7,912 bases of DNA from an uncultured Clostridia bacterium (GCA_945485605.1 CALYSG010000084.1:1-7912), one strand, 5' to 3'. Positions 1-7,219 are shown, counted from the first letter of the stretch. The notes: generated from the letters alone by a model not told the origin. Program-made: numbers and translations.

Positions 1-24
1 ATGATAGAATAATTCTGTGTATTC

Positions 25-37
25 GGTCAAGGTGACC
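25..37. promoter_or_regulatory. Short palindrome GGTCA-AGG-TGACC in the operon leader
   Basis: Two perfect 5-bp arms flank a 3-nt centre. The same bases also form the overlapping palindrome AAGGT-G-ACCTT at 29-39. It lies about 80 nt before the first start codon, where an operator could sit. I recognise no specific regulator site, and arms this short occur by chance, so this is only a candidate. Confidence 0.2.
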
Positions 38-95
38 TTATACGTGCGGAAAATATTTTTTACATACAGTTTGAACTACATCCAGTCCATAAAAG

Positions 96-107
96 AAAGG
101 ATCGGGA
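96..107 (+). promoter_or_regulatory. Weak or badly spaced ribosome binding site of the ABC ATPase gene
   Basis: AAAGGA (96-101) is the best Shine-Dalgarno match but lies 13 nt before the ATG. GGGA (104-107) has good spacing at 7 nt but pairs poorly. Every other gene in the window has a GGAG or GGAGG core at 6-8 nt, so the first gene of the operon has the weakest site. The ATG at 115 is kept because the protein then starts as ABC ATPases normally do, with a beta-strand a few residues in. Confidence 0.4.
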
Positions 108-114
108 TCAAAAA

Positions 115-1197
115 ATGATCAGAATCGACCATCTTGTGAAGAACTACGGCGGGATCTGCGCCGTAGACGATATCAGCTTCGAGATCGGGAAGGGCGAAGT
201 CGTCGGCTTCCTCGGTCAAAACGGCGCCGGAAAGTCCACGACGATGAACGTCATCTCGGGATATCTTTCATCGACCTCCGGAAACGTTTACGTCGACGAC
301 ATAAACGTTCTCGACGACCCACTCGGTGTGAAGCGCCGTATAGGCTATCTCCCCGAACAGCCGCCTCTCTACCTCGATATGACCGTAGAGGAATATCTCA
401 GCTTCGGCTACGACCTCAAAAAATGCACCATGAACAAGGTCAAGCACCTTGAGGAGATATGCGAGATCGTGAAGATCTCCGATGTCTCGAAAAGGCTTAT
501 CAAGAACCTATCAAAGGGCTACCGTCAGAGAGTCGGCATAGCGCAGGCGCTCGTCGGCAACCCCGACGTAATGATCTTCGACGAGCCGACGGTCGGTCTT
601 GACCCGAAGCAGGTCATCGAGATCAGAAACCTTATAAGGACTCTCGGGCGAGACCACACGGTCATACTCTCGACTCACATACTTCAGGAGGTACAGGCGG
701 TCTGCGACAGGATAATAATCATCGACAAGGGCAAGATTGTCGCCGACGAGAAGACCGAGAACATAAACCGCGCCGTTCAGAACAACAGACGCTTTACCTT
801 AAAGGTCTGCGGACCTCAGCGTGAGGTCTTGGCGCTTCTGAAAGCGAGATCCGGCGTAGTTTACGCCGAGTGCCTTGCCGAGCGCGACGGAGAGGCTTAC
901 GTCTACGCCGTCGAGAGCGCGCCGGGCATAGATATAAGAAAGTCGCTCTTCTTCTCGCTCGCCGAGAAGGGTTGGGCTATGGTCGGGCTCGAGGCTGTCG
1001 GCATGAGCATCGAGGATATCTTTATCTCGATAGTAAATCAGAACGCCGAGGCAAGGACGAAGTACGATTCAAAGAGAAGGGTAAGAAGGAACACGCGCAC
1101 CTCGCTCGAAGAAAACATGGCTCAGGAAATGATCGAGAAAAACGCAAGAGAACAGAGATCGGACGAGCAGTCCGATAAAAAATCCGATAATTCCTGA
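115..1197 (+). CDS. ABC transporter ATP-binding protein, GldA/CcmA-like
   Basis: This is the ATPase subunit that should power the permease encoded next to it, at the inner face of the membrane. The nucleotide-binding domain fills residues 1-220. Walker A is GQNGAGKST (34-42), the signature is LSKGYRQR (132-139), Walker B is VMIFDEP (152-158), the D-loop is GLD (161-163), and the switch histidine is H188. The Q-loop region reads YLPEQ (78-82), with Glu where many ABC ATPases have Gln. YLPE and LSKGYRQR are typical of the GldA/DrrA/CcmA branch of ABC-2 exporters. Residues 226-305 form the small C-terminal domain common in this branch. Residues 313-360 are an extra highly charged tail with a basic patch (321-328) and an acidic, Ser-rich end, probably disordered. 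The gene is intact and its stop codon lies inside the next gene's ribosome binding site. Family assignment is firm; the substrate is unknown. Confidence 0.95.
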   Translation: MIRIDHLVKNYGGICAVDDISFEIGKGEVVGFLGQNGAGKSTTMNVISGYLSSTSGNVYVDDINVLDDPLGVKRRIGYLPEQPPLYLDMTVEEYLSFGYDLKKCTMNKVKHLEEICEIVKISDVSKRLIKNLSKGYRQRVGIAQALVGNPDVMIFDEPTVGLDPKQVIEIRNLIRTLGRDHTVILSTHILQEVQAVCDRIIIIDKGKIVADEKTENINRAVQNNRRFTLKVCGPQREVLALLKARSGVVYAECLAERDGEAYVYAVESAPGIDIRKSLFFSLAEKGWAMVGLEAVGMSIEDIFISIVNQNAEARTKYDSKRRVRRNTRTSLEENMAQEMIEKNAREQRSDEQSDKKSDNS

Positions 1198-1204
1198 AGG
1201 AGGT
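1197..1204 (+). promoter_or_regulatory. Strong ribosome binding site of the permease gene, touching the upstream stop codon
   Basis: AAGGAGGT, a near-complete Shine-Dalgarno sequence, begins on the last base of the ATPase stop codon (TGA 1195-1197) and sits 7 nt before the ATG at 1212. Ribosomes ending the first gene would be placed on this site, which favours coupled translation of ATPase and permease. Confidence 0.85.
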
Positions 1205-1211
1205 CAGAAAA

Positions 1212-1982
1212 ATGTCGGCAATATATAAAAAGGAACTGAAGTCATTCTTCATAAACCCGCTCGGGTATGTCTTCGTGACGGTCTACCTTGCGGCGTCTGC
1301 CCTCATCTTTTGCTTCACTACCCTGAAGAGCAAGAGCTACGATACCTCGGCGTTCTTCCAGATAATGATCTTCGCCTTTATCGTGCTGATCCCGCTACTT
1401 ACCATGAAGCTCTTCTCGGAGGAGCGAAAGATGCGCACGGAACAGCTGCTCCTGACCTCACCCGTGACGATCACCGGAATGGTGTTCGGAAAATTCTTCG
1501 CGGCGTTCACGGTCTTTCTCGGAGCTGTCGCGGTGTCGCTCTTAAATCTTATCCCGCTGTATTCAATAGCCTTTGCCGAGAGAGCAGGTGAGCCCTACTC
1601 GTCTGTGCACATAGGTCCCGTGACCGGGCAGATCGTCGGAAGCTATATCGGAATAATCCTTATCGGTGCGGCGTTTATAGCTATCGGAATGTTCATCTCG
1701 GCATTCTTTGAGGATCAGCTCGCCGCGGCGATCACGACGATAGGCGTTATCCTTCTGACCGTCGTTATAGGGCTTATAAACAACGCAACAGACGGCGAAG
1801 GACACCAGATAATCAGCGTCTATGCAGTCCGCTTCGTGCTTGACTGGATCTCGATACTCAGCAGGTTTGCAAACTTCGGATACGGCATATTCGATTTCAC
1901 AGCCGTGCTCTATTACTTCTCGATCGCGGGAGTGTTCATCTTCCTTACGATCAGGGTCTATGACCGCAGAAGATGGGCTTAA
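1212..1982 (+). CDS. ABC-2 type permease, GldF-like
   Basis: This is the 256-residue membrane subunit of the ABC transporter. About six hydrophobic helices are visible: residues 17-37, 48-65, 92-120, 141-165, 170-190 and 231-250. The N-terminus (KELKSFFINPLGYVF, 7-21) and the cytoplasmic loop after helix 2 (SEERKMRTEQLLLTSPVT, 69-86) match the conserved pattern of GldF and other ABC-2 permeases. There the acidic E-E...T-E-LL segment contacts the ATPase. The length is normal for a single ABC-2 half-transporter, so two copies probably pair with two ATPase subunits. The loop 121-140 and the polar stretch 190-200 face outside or join helices. The start is fixed by a strong ribosome binding site 7 nt upstream. 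A 36-nt gap follows before the GldG-like gene, with no terminator in it. Family assignment is secure; the cargo is not deducible. Confidence 0.92.
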   Translation: MSAIYKKELKSFFINPLGYVFVTVYLAASALIFCFTTLKSKSYDTSAFFQIMIFAFIVLIPLLTMKLFSEERKMRTEQLLLTSPVTITGMVFGKFFAAFTVFLGAVAVSLLNLIPLYSIAFAERAGEPYSSVHIGPVTGQIVGSYIGIILIGAAFIAIGMFISAFFEDQLAAAITTIGVILLTVVIGLINNATDGEGHQIISVYAVRFVLDWISILSRFANFGYGIFDFTAVLYYFSIAGVFIFLTIRVYDRRRWA

Positions 1983-2018
1983 GTCAAAAAATCAGCCTTT
2001 AATGATCGGAGAAATAAA

Positions 2019-4139
2019 ATGAAAATAAAAATATCCGGAAAAAAGCTGCGCTACGGCGGGCTTTCAATAGGGCTCACCGCGGTGATCGTCGCGGCGGTGG
2101 TGCTTATGAACGTGCTCTTCTACGCGCTGGCGTCAAACAACCGCTGGTACATAGATATGACGAGCGAAGCTCTCTTTACCCTCTCTGACGAATGTCGCAG
2201 CCTTATTTACAACTCGATCTACGGTGAGAATGGCGTTAATGCGGAGAGAAAGGCTTATAACGAGAAAAATAACCTCAAAAAGGGCGACGAAGGCTATCAG
2301 GACGAGGTAGAGGTCACGATCCACTTCTGCGACGATCCCGACAACCTTCAGGACAAGACCTCCTATATGAGGTACGTCTATAACACCTGCCTTGACCTTG
2401 CGGAGGCGATCCCCTGCATCAAGATCGACTATCTTAACTGGGAGTACAACCCCTCCTCGGTGCAGAGATTCACGAAAACGGGGCATACGATAAACTCGCA
2501 GTCTATAATCGTCGAGAGCGGAACCGAATACCGCGCCTACGACCTTGTCGATATGCTCGTAAAGGATTCGGAGGATGAGACGAAGCTCTGGGCTTACAAC
2601 GGCGAGAAGAAGCTCGCCGGCGCGATCCTTGCCGTCACGGCGGCGGAATCTCCCGTAGCCTATATCACCTCGGGGCACAGCGAGGCCTTCTACGACACGT
2701 CGCTTCTCGAGCTGCTATCTGATGCGGGCTACAAGATAGCGATAGAGGGAGCTACCGACCTTGACGGAAACGTGACCGTCGGGCGCCTTGACGATAAAGA
2801 AAATCCGCTTGAGACGATAGAAAACGTAAGGCTTATCGTCATCTACAACCCGAGGAAGGATTTCCGTACCGATGGCGTTAACGAGATCGAGCGCATCGAC
2901 CGCTTCCTTGAGAAGAATAACTCCATGATGGTCTTTATGGGGCCGAACACTCCGGTGCTTCCCGCGCTCGACGAATTTCTTCTCACCTGGGGCGTGAAGT
3001 TCGACCGCTGGCAGGACGAGGGCGGAAATATCTTCAATTACATGATAAGCGATACGCAGTCCTCGCTCGCATCGAACGGCTATACGCTTAAGGCGAACTA
3101 CGTGACCTCGGGCGGCGTCGGAGCCTCGATATACAGCGGACTTTTGAAGCAGGGATACTCTCCCTCGGTCATTTTTGAGAACGCCACCTCGATGTCCTAC
3201 GCCCCGAACTTCAGACTCGCGACCTACGGCGACGACGAGGATAAGTCGAAGGACTTCAGATACGGAACGTATTACAGCAACGGCACGACGAAGGATATCT
3301 TCGACGTCTTCACGGCGGCAAAGACCGCAACTGCCGTAGCAAACGGCACGACCGTCGCCACAGCCGGCGCCGCCGGAGGTGCCGCCGGGACTTATCAGAT
3401 CATTTACACCGATGTAGACTCGAAGGAATACAGGCTCTCGGGTGACCTTATCCTTGACAGCACGGGCAAGGAGCTCAAAAAGAACGACAAGGGCTGCTTC
3501 GTCACCGAAGCGGGCACCGAGCTTGCCGTCGAAAACGGCAATATAACGGTAAAGAGCGAGGTCGCGGGGACCTTCACCCGAGTCGTGCGCGAGATCGTCG
3601 AATACAACGGAGCGCGCTACCGCCTCTCGGACGACGGACTTCAGATCCTTGACAGGAGCGGAAAGGCTCTCTCAAAGAACGAGGACGGACAGTATAAGAC
3701 CGCCGCGGGCAGCCTTCTCGAGATAGAAAATATCGACGGCAAGGCGAGCATAAAGATAGTCACCCCCGCGGAATCGGAGGACAACCCATTCAAGCTCATG
3801 ACGATAACCCGCCGCCGCTACTCGGTCCAGGAAAACAAGTACGGAGTCTCGGCGGATCAGGACGCATACGTGCTCGCCTGCGGCTCTCTTGAGTTCGCAA
3901 CGGCAAAGTACCTAAAGTCCTCGGTCTACGGAAACAGCGATGTACTCATGTCGGCGATGACGATCATGGGACGCGAGGTGGTTCCGATAAATATACTCTT
4001 CAAGCCCTTCGCGGATACAGACATCTCCGATCTGACAGATGCTGACGCCAACCGCTACACAGTGCTCCTTTCGGTGCTTCCCGCGGTAGTGGTAACGGGC
4101 GCAGGTATTTTCGTACTCGTCAGGAGAAAGTATTCATGA
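2019..4139 (+). CDS. GldG-like ABC transporter auxiliary protein with a two-repeat insertion
   Basis: This 706-residue protein has one membrane helix near each end (14-38 and 681-700). Basic residues at both termini place the ends in the cytoplasm and some 640 residues outside. Family marks of the GldG/ABC_transp_aux group (PF09822) are visible: the post-anchor motif RWYIDMTSEALFTLSDE (42-58), a beta-strand into ITSGHSE (216-222, the family's GHGE-like site), the LIVIYNPRKDF strand (272-282), a helix plus MMVFMGP (303-309), and a C-terminal core (588-670) with AYVLACGSLEFA (616-627). Nothing suggests an active site; GldG proteins are thought to work as partners of the permease. The core is split by an insertion at about residues 432-585: an Ala/Gly/Thr-rich linker, then two related modules. 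A GGAG site (2008-2011) lies 7 nt before the ATG. Its TGA overlaps the next gene's ATG. The family is well supported; the insertion's role is unknown. Confidence 0.9.
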   Translation: MKIKISGKKLRYGGLSIGLTAVIVAAVVLMNVLFYALASNNRWYIDMTSEALFTLSDECRSLIYNSIYGENGVNAERKAYNEKNNLKKGDEGYQDEVEVTIHFCDDPDNLQDKTSYMRYVYNTCLDLAEAIPCIKIDYLNWEYNPSSVQRFTKTGHTINSQSIIVESGTEYRAYDLVDMLVKDSEDETKLWAYNGEKKLAGAILAVTAAESPVAYITSGHSEAFYDTSLLELLSDAGYKIAIEGATDLDGNVTVGRLDDKENPLETIENVRLIVIYNPRKDFRTDGVNEIERIDRFLEKNNSMMVFMGPNTPVLPALDEFLLTWGVKFDRWQDEGGNIFNYMISDTQSSLASNGYTLKANYVTSGGVGASIYSGLLKQGYSPSVIFENATSMSYAPNFRLATYGDDEDKSKDFRYGTYYSNGTTKDIFDVFTAAKTATAVANGTTVATAGAAGGAAGTYQIIYTDVDSKEYRLSGDLILDSTGKELKKNDKGCFVTEAGTELAVENGNITVKSEVAGTFTRVVREIVEYNGARYRLSDDGLQILDRSGKALSKNEDGQYKTAAGSLLEIENIDGKASIKIVTPAESEDNPFKLMTITRRRYSVQENKYGVSADQDAYVLACGSLEFATAKYLKSSVYGNSDVLMSAMTIMGREVVPINILFKPFADTDISDLTDADANRYTVLLSVLPAVVVTGAGIFVLVRRKYS
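3312..3392 (+). other. Ala/Gly/Thr-rich low-complexity linker inside the GldG-like protein
   Basis: This encodes residues 432-458, made almost entirely of Ala, Gly, Thr and Val with GCC/GGC-type codons. It lies between the expected end of the N-terminal GldG core, around the DVFTAAKTA motif, and the first repeat module. It looks like a flexible, exposed spacer. The reading frame runs through without disruption. Confidence 0.7.
3393..3554 (+). repeat. Internal repeat module A of the GldG-like protein
   Basis: Residues 459-512. The core is YRLSGD (471-476), ILDSTGK (478-484), KKND-G (487-492), T-AG (496-499) and L-VEN (502-506). It aligns with module B with about half the positions identical over the core and one 2-residue gap. 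At DNA level the copies still share the 11-mer ATCCTTGACAG (3450-3460 here, 3645-3655 in B), pointing to an old tandem duplication. The pattern suggests a small all-beta fold; I recognise no named domain. Confidence 0.75.
3585..3758 (+). repeat. Internal repeat module B of the GldG-like protein
   Basis: Residues 523-580. The matching core is YRLSDDG (534-540), ILDRSGK (543-549), SKNEDG (552-557), T-AG (561-564) and L-IEN (567-571). Module B is followed directly by the return of the conserved GldG C-terminal core (NPFKLMTITRR, 589-599). The insertion therefore ends here. The ten residues between the modules (513-522) form a short link, so the pair looks like two beads on one stalk. Confidence 0.75.
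4122..4139 (+). promoter_or_regulatory. Ribosome binding site and ATGA stop-start overlap joining the GldG-like and DUF4340 genes
   Basis: AGGAGA (4122-4127) lies inside the end of the GldG-like gene, 8 nt before the ATG at 4136. That ATG shares bases with the TGA stop (4137-4139). This arrangement normally gives coupled translation, implying that the two extracytoplasmic partners are needed in similar amounts. Confidence 0.85.
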
Positions 4140-7138
4140 ACAACGAAAAAACAGCCGCGGCGGGCAAAAAACAGCCTCCGCGTAAGAAAAAATCGAGCTT
4201 CAGGACGCAGGTCACCGTACTTATCGTCATAGCCGCAGTCGCGGTAGTGACCGGGATCGTCCTCGGAGTGACGATGAATTACTTCAACTCGAAAAACGTC
4301 TACATCGACTCATTCACCGAGAGCCGCAAGACGGCGGCGGGTGAGACCTTCAGCTACACCTATCAGAGTATGAAAAAGGACGGCAAGGTCATAATCGTCG
4401 ATGAGAAGGACGAGATCCTTCCTAATTACTACATTAAAGAAGACGGCAGCTTTGCGTCGCAGGGAGACGTCGACAATCCTCCGGAGGGCGGTATCCTCAT
4501 CTTCCAGACCGAAATAGGCACGATGCTCCGCCTCAGCAGCAGCGGAACCATCTCATCCTTTGCGCAGGTCGACTATAACGGCGCGGTCGAGGTCGGTGAG
4601 ACCGGGACCTACTCGAATAATAACGTAAGAGTCCTTATATTCCCGCGCGTCGGGCAGGGTGAAACGGCGTCGATCCTTATTCACCATAAAAACAAAGACG
4701 GAAGCATCACCGAATTCAAGGTTATCGGCATGGACACCCCGGACACCGACGGGCTGACCGACGGACTTAACGATACCTTCTATATAGAGGGATATGAAAA
4801 GGCGACCGTCAACCCCGTCATTTCGGCGTCAATGTGCAGCTTCGCGGGCTATAACCTTGCGCTTAAGAAATTCAGCACGGCGGTAATGGCTTCGATCGAC
4901 CGCGAAAACGCGGGAAAAGAAGGTTACAAGCCGCTTATCGGCGAGGACGGCAGGATCAGATTCGACGAATACGGACTCGGAAGCGAATGTGATAATTACT
5001 ACGAGATAACCTCGACCGACGGAAAGTCTTACAGGCTGTATTTCGGCAACACTACCCCCGACGGAGGGAGCTTCTACGTAAGATACAGCGACTCCGAGGA
5101 GGGAGACCGAAACGCGGTCTACAAGATCTCGGACGACCCCGGCGTTTCCGTAGCGCTTAATATCGACGTTTCGCGCTCCTCTATCCTGCTCGGAGAGGCG
5201 AAGAACCTCGTTTACCCTCAGCTGACCTACCCATCGACGCTTACGACCTTCCTCACCGTGCATAACTTTGCGCTGATGAAGGCCGACGCAACAGCCGAAA
5301 GCGGATATTCGCAGGTGCTCGGATACTCATATCAGCTCCTGTCCGAGAGAATGAACACGATAAACCAGACCTCTCCCTACTATGTAACTCTTCCGGGAAG
5401 CGTAATGTCGGGATACAGGATCGACGGAAGCCGCGTTGATGAATCTCTCGGTCAGCTATACGAGATAGTCTCGATCATGAACAATACCTATAATCAAACG
5501 AGCGCGAGCAACTACGTGAAGGTCAGACGCCTCGTTACCGATATAATAGGCAAGGTCGAGATACCTCCCATGCTAAATTACACCTACCCCGACAAATACG
5601 TCGCCGATTACAACGCTTATACGAAGAAGCTCGTCGCGGCGATAGATCACGCGGTGAAAAACAACGTAAACCTTCGCGCGATCCTTTCGGAATACGGACT
5701 TGACGAGCCGACCTTCAAGGTCTACTACGACGCGACGGTCTACGGCGGTGACGGAAATCTCTATCCCGTATACCCATGCTACTTCCTTGTCAGCGAAAAG
5801 ACCGAGAACAACTCCTACTACGTATATTCACCCCTCTATCAGGAGATAGTCGAGGTAGGGGACCAATACCTTACCATGCTTGAATGGAACCGCCTTGACT
5901 GGACTGAGAAGAGCGTATACGTCCCCGGAAGCCTCTACTGCAAGAGCATCGAGGTCGCCGGTATCGGCAATGACGGAAAACGCGTCAGATACCTTTTCGA
6001 GCCGACCTCAAGCATAACCGTAGCCAACTCGACTGCGTTCAGCTTCTACCAGAAGGCCATGATAAGCGCAATGAGCGTAACGAAGGCGACCTACGATACC
6101 TCCTTAAAGCTGAATCCCGACGGCAGCAAGCAGCTGATACTCAATATAAACATCAAATATAAGATAACCAATGAATCAGATCCCGAAAACCCGATAGAGC
6201 TGACATACAGCACGAAAAAGACCGGGGTGAACGGCGAGACTATAAACACGCTGAGCCTTAATCTTAACACGGTGCGGAATTATTGCAAGTACCTCAGCGG
6301 AGGAGATAGCTTCCTTTCCTCGCTCTCCGAGTCTGAACTTACTGCGCTGAAAACTTATATAAACAGCTCGCCGAAGGTCGTCAGCAACAAAAACGGAGAG
6401 ATCACGATAAAACATTCTCTGCGTGCCGAGGCGGATCAGTACGGATTCATCGAGGAGAAGATATACGAGCTTCGCTTCATATATAATGTAGCGAACGGAA
6501 AGATCAGAGTGCATATGAAGCAGGGCGAGCTTAACGAGGGGATCGACGTATTCAGCGAAGAGACCTTTGATAACTTCGTCGAAAAGTATGTCAGAAACGA
6601 TGAAAAGCCGACCTTTACACAGGTAGAGGAGCAGGCAATAGAGAAATTCCGCAATTCGATCTCTTCCATGAATTCGGATATCGTTTCGCTCAGCATCAAG
6701 ACGCTTGATGAGAGCGGAAATATCATTGACGTGAAGAAATACGATTATCAGGAGTACAACAGCAAGACAACTCCGGAGCCGACGCCGAACATTTATATCA
6801 GAGCCTTCGGAAAATTCTATCAGACGCTTCTTTATTCCTCATACGAGGGCAGAGCGGACATCGCCGACTCGATCGGCGGAGCCTGCCTTACCGAGGAAGA
6901 TATGAAGGCTTATATCGCGAAGGGCGACGAATGTGACGTTCTGCTTAAAGTCACGACGACGCTCGACGGGAACAGCTACACCTACCGTATGTACAACTAT
7001 TCGCCGACGAGGACCTTCATAACCTCTAACGGAGAGGGACAGTTCTATATTCTCCGCACCCGCGCCGCAAAGATCCTTGCGGACGCTATGAAGGTCATAT
7101 CGGGAAATCCCGATATCGACGGAACCAAGCCCTATTGA
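4136..7138 (+). CDS. Membrane-anchored DUF4340-type protein (1000 residues)
   Basis: A basic N-terminus (KKQPPRKKK, 11-19) precedes one membrane helix (24-47). No second helix is seen, so about 950 residues should lie outside the membrane. Residues 277-333 fit the DUF4340 (PF14238) pattern: DEYGL, a DGKSYRLYFGN strand pair (295-305), TPDGGSFYVRY (307-317), then VYKISD. A weaker second copy appears at 517-575 (SEYGLDEP, then YFLVSE, YYVYSP and EIVEVG). The C-terminus (934-990) is a further compact region, with RMYNYSPTRTFITSNGEGQF followed by YILRTRAAKILADA. It is preceded by a Pro/Thr linker (878-884) and resembles the end of clostridial DUF4340 proteins. At 1000 residues it is much larger than a simple single-domain DUF4340 protein. 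As the last gene of the Gld-like operon, it is probably a stable outer partner of the transporter. Its function is unknown and no catalytic motif is visible. The start is fixed by the ATGA overlap and AGGAGA site. Confidence 0.85.
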   Translation: MNNEKTAAAGKKQPPRKKKSSFRTQVTVLIVIAAVAVVTGIVLGVTMNYFNSKNVYIDSFTESRKTAAGETFSYTYQSMKKDGKVIIVDEKDEILPNYYIKEDGSFASQGDVDNPPEGGILIFQTEIGTMLRLSSSGTISSFAQVDYNGAVEVGETGTYSNNNVRVLIFPRVGQGETASILIHHKNKDGSITEFKVIGMDTPDTDGLTDGLNDTFYIEGYEKATVNPVISASMCSFAGYNLALKKFSTAVMASIDRENAGKEGYKPLIGEDGRIRFDEYGLGSECDNYYEITSTDGKSYRLYFGNTTPDGGSFYVRYSDSEEGDRNAVYKISDDPGVSVALNIDVSRSSILLGEAKNLVYPQLTYPSTLTTFLTVHNFALMKADATAESGYSQVLGYSYQLLSERMNTINQTSPYYVTLPGSVMSGYRIDGSRVDESLGQLYEIVSIMNNTYNQTSASNYVKVRRLVTDIIGKVEIPPMLNYTYPDKYVADYNAYTKKLVAAIDHAVKNNVNLRAILSEYGLDEPTFKVYYDATVYGGDGNLYPVYPCYFLVSEKTENNSYYVYSPLYQEIVEVGDQYLTMLEWNRLDWTEKSVYVPGSLYCKSIEVAGIGNDGKRVRYLFEPTSSITVANSTAFSFYQKAMISAMSVTKATYDTSLKLNPDGSKQLILNINIKYKITNESDPENPIELTYSTKKTGVNGETINTLSLNLNTVRNYCKYLSGGDSFLSSLSESELTALKTYINSSPKVVSNKNGEITIKHSLRAEADQYGFIEEKIYELRFIYNVANGKIRVHMKQGELNEGIDVFSEETFDNFVEKYVRNDEKPTFTQVEEQAIEKFRNSISSMNSDIVSLSIKTLDESGNIIDVKKYDYQEYNSKTTPEPTPNIYIRAFGKFYQTLLYSSYEGRADIADSIGGACLTEEDMKAYIAKGDECDVLLKVTTTLDGNSYTYRMYNYSPTRTFITSNGEGQFYILRTRAAKILADAMKVISGNPDIDGTKPY

Positions 7139-7151
7139 CGGTATTAAAAAG

Positions 7152-7180
7152 TTAAGACTCAATCAACAAGTTACCATATT
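7152..7180 (+). promoter_or_regulatory. Weak candidate sigma-A promoter for tmk
   Basis: TTAAGA (7152-7157) and CATATT (7175-7180) are separated by 17 nt. Each matches the -35/-10 consensus at 4 of 6 positions, and the region is A/T-rich. Transcription would start around 7187, so the hairpin at 7197-7219 would lie in the 5' leader of the tmk mRNA. The match is weak. Confidence 0.25.
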
Positions 7181-7196
7181 AAAAACGGGCATATAA

Positions 7197-7219
7197 GGGG
7201 CAACCTCTTCGGTTGCCCC
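7197..7219 (+). other. Perfect 9-bp GC-rich hairpin before tmk
   Basis: GGGGCAACC (7197-7205) and GGTTGCCCC (7211-7219) pair without mismatch around the 5-nt loop TCTTC. No T-run follows on the + strand, so it is not a standard intrinsic terminator. On the - strand the nearest T-run (complement of 7181-7185) is about 11 nt past the stem, too far as well. It ends 11 nt before the GGAGG of tmk and does not hide it. It may mark the end of the operon transcript by a factor-dependent route, protect a processed 3' end, or stabilise the tmk leader. The structure is certain; its job is not. Confidence 0.6.

Larger units (their letters stand above)
1..114. other. Non-coding leader upstream of the ABC operon
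   Basis: All three forward frames close within the first 35 bases (TGA at 2-4, TAA at 10-12, TGA at 33-35). At most the tail of an upstream gene is present, and I cannot tell which frame it would use. The stretch is A/T-richer than the genes and holds a small palindrome at 25-37 and a T-run at 56-61. I looked for a sigma-A promoter. TTTACA (59-64), TTGAAC (71-76) and GTGACC (32-37) are -35-like, but none has a good -10 box at 16-18 nt. The best pair is GTGACC with TATTTT (54-59) at 16 nt, only 4/6 each. The operon promoter is either weak or non-standard, or lies before the window. Confidence 0.5.

Noticed and set aside
2133..2678. 181-residue open frame on the - strand
   Set aside because: It lies wholly inside the GldG-like gene, opposite a region with clear family motifs (RWYIDMTSEALFTLSDE, ITSGHSE). 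It has no recognisable domain, and open antisense frames are common in G+C-rich genes.
4829..5263. 144-residue open frame on the - strand
   Set aside because: It is antisense to the clearest DUF4340 segment, is rich in Arg and Val as frame shadows are, and has no matching gene context.
7135..7163. TTGACG at the stop codon of the DUF4340 gene as a -35 box
   Set aside because: The hexamer is good, but position 7158-7163 (CTCAAT) is not a usable -10 at 17 nt. Other spacings give nothing better.
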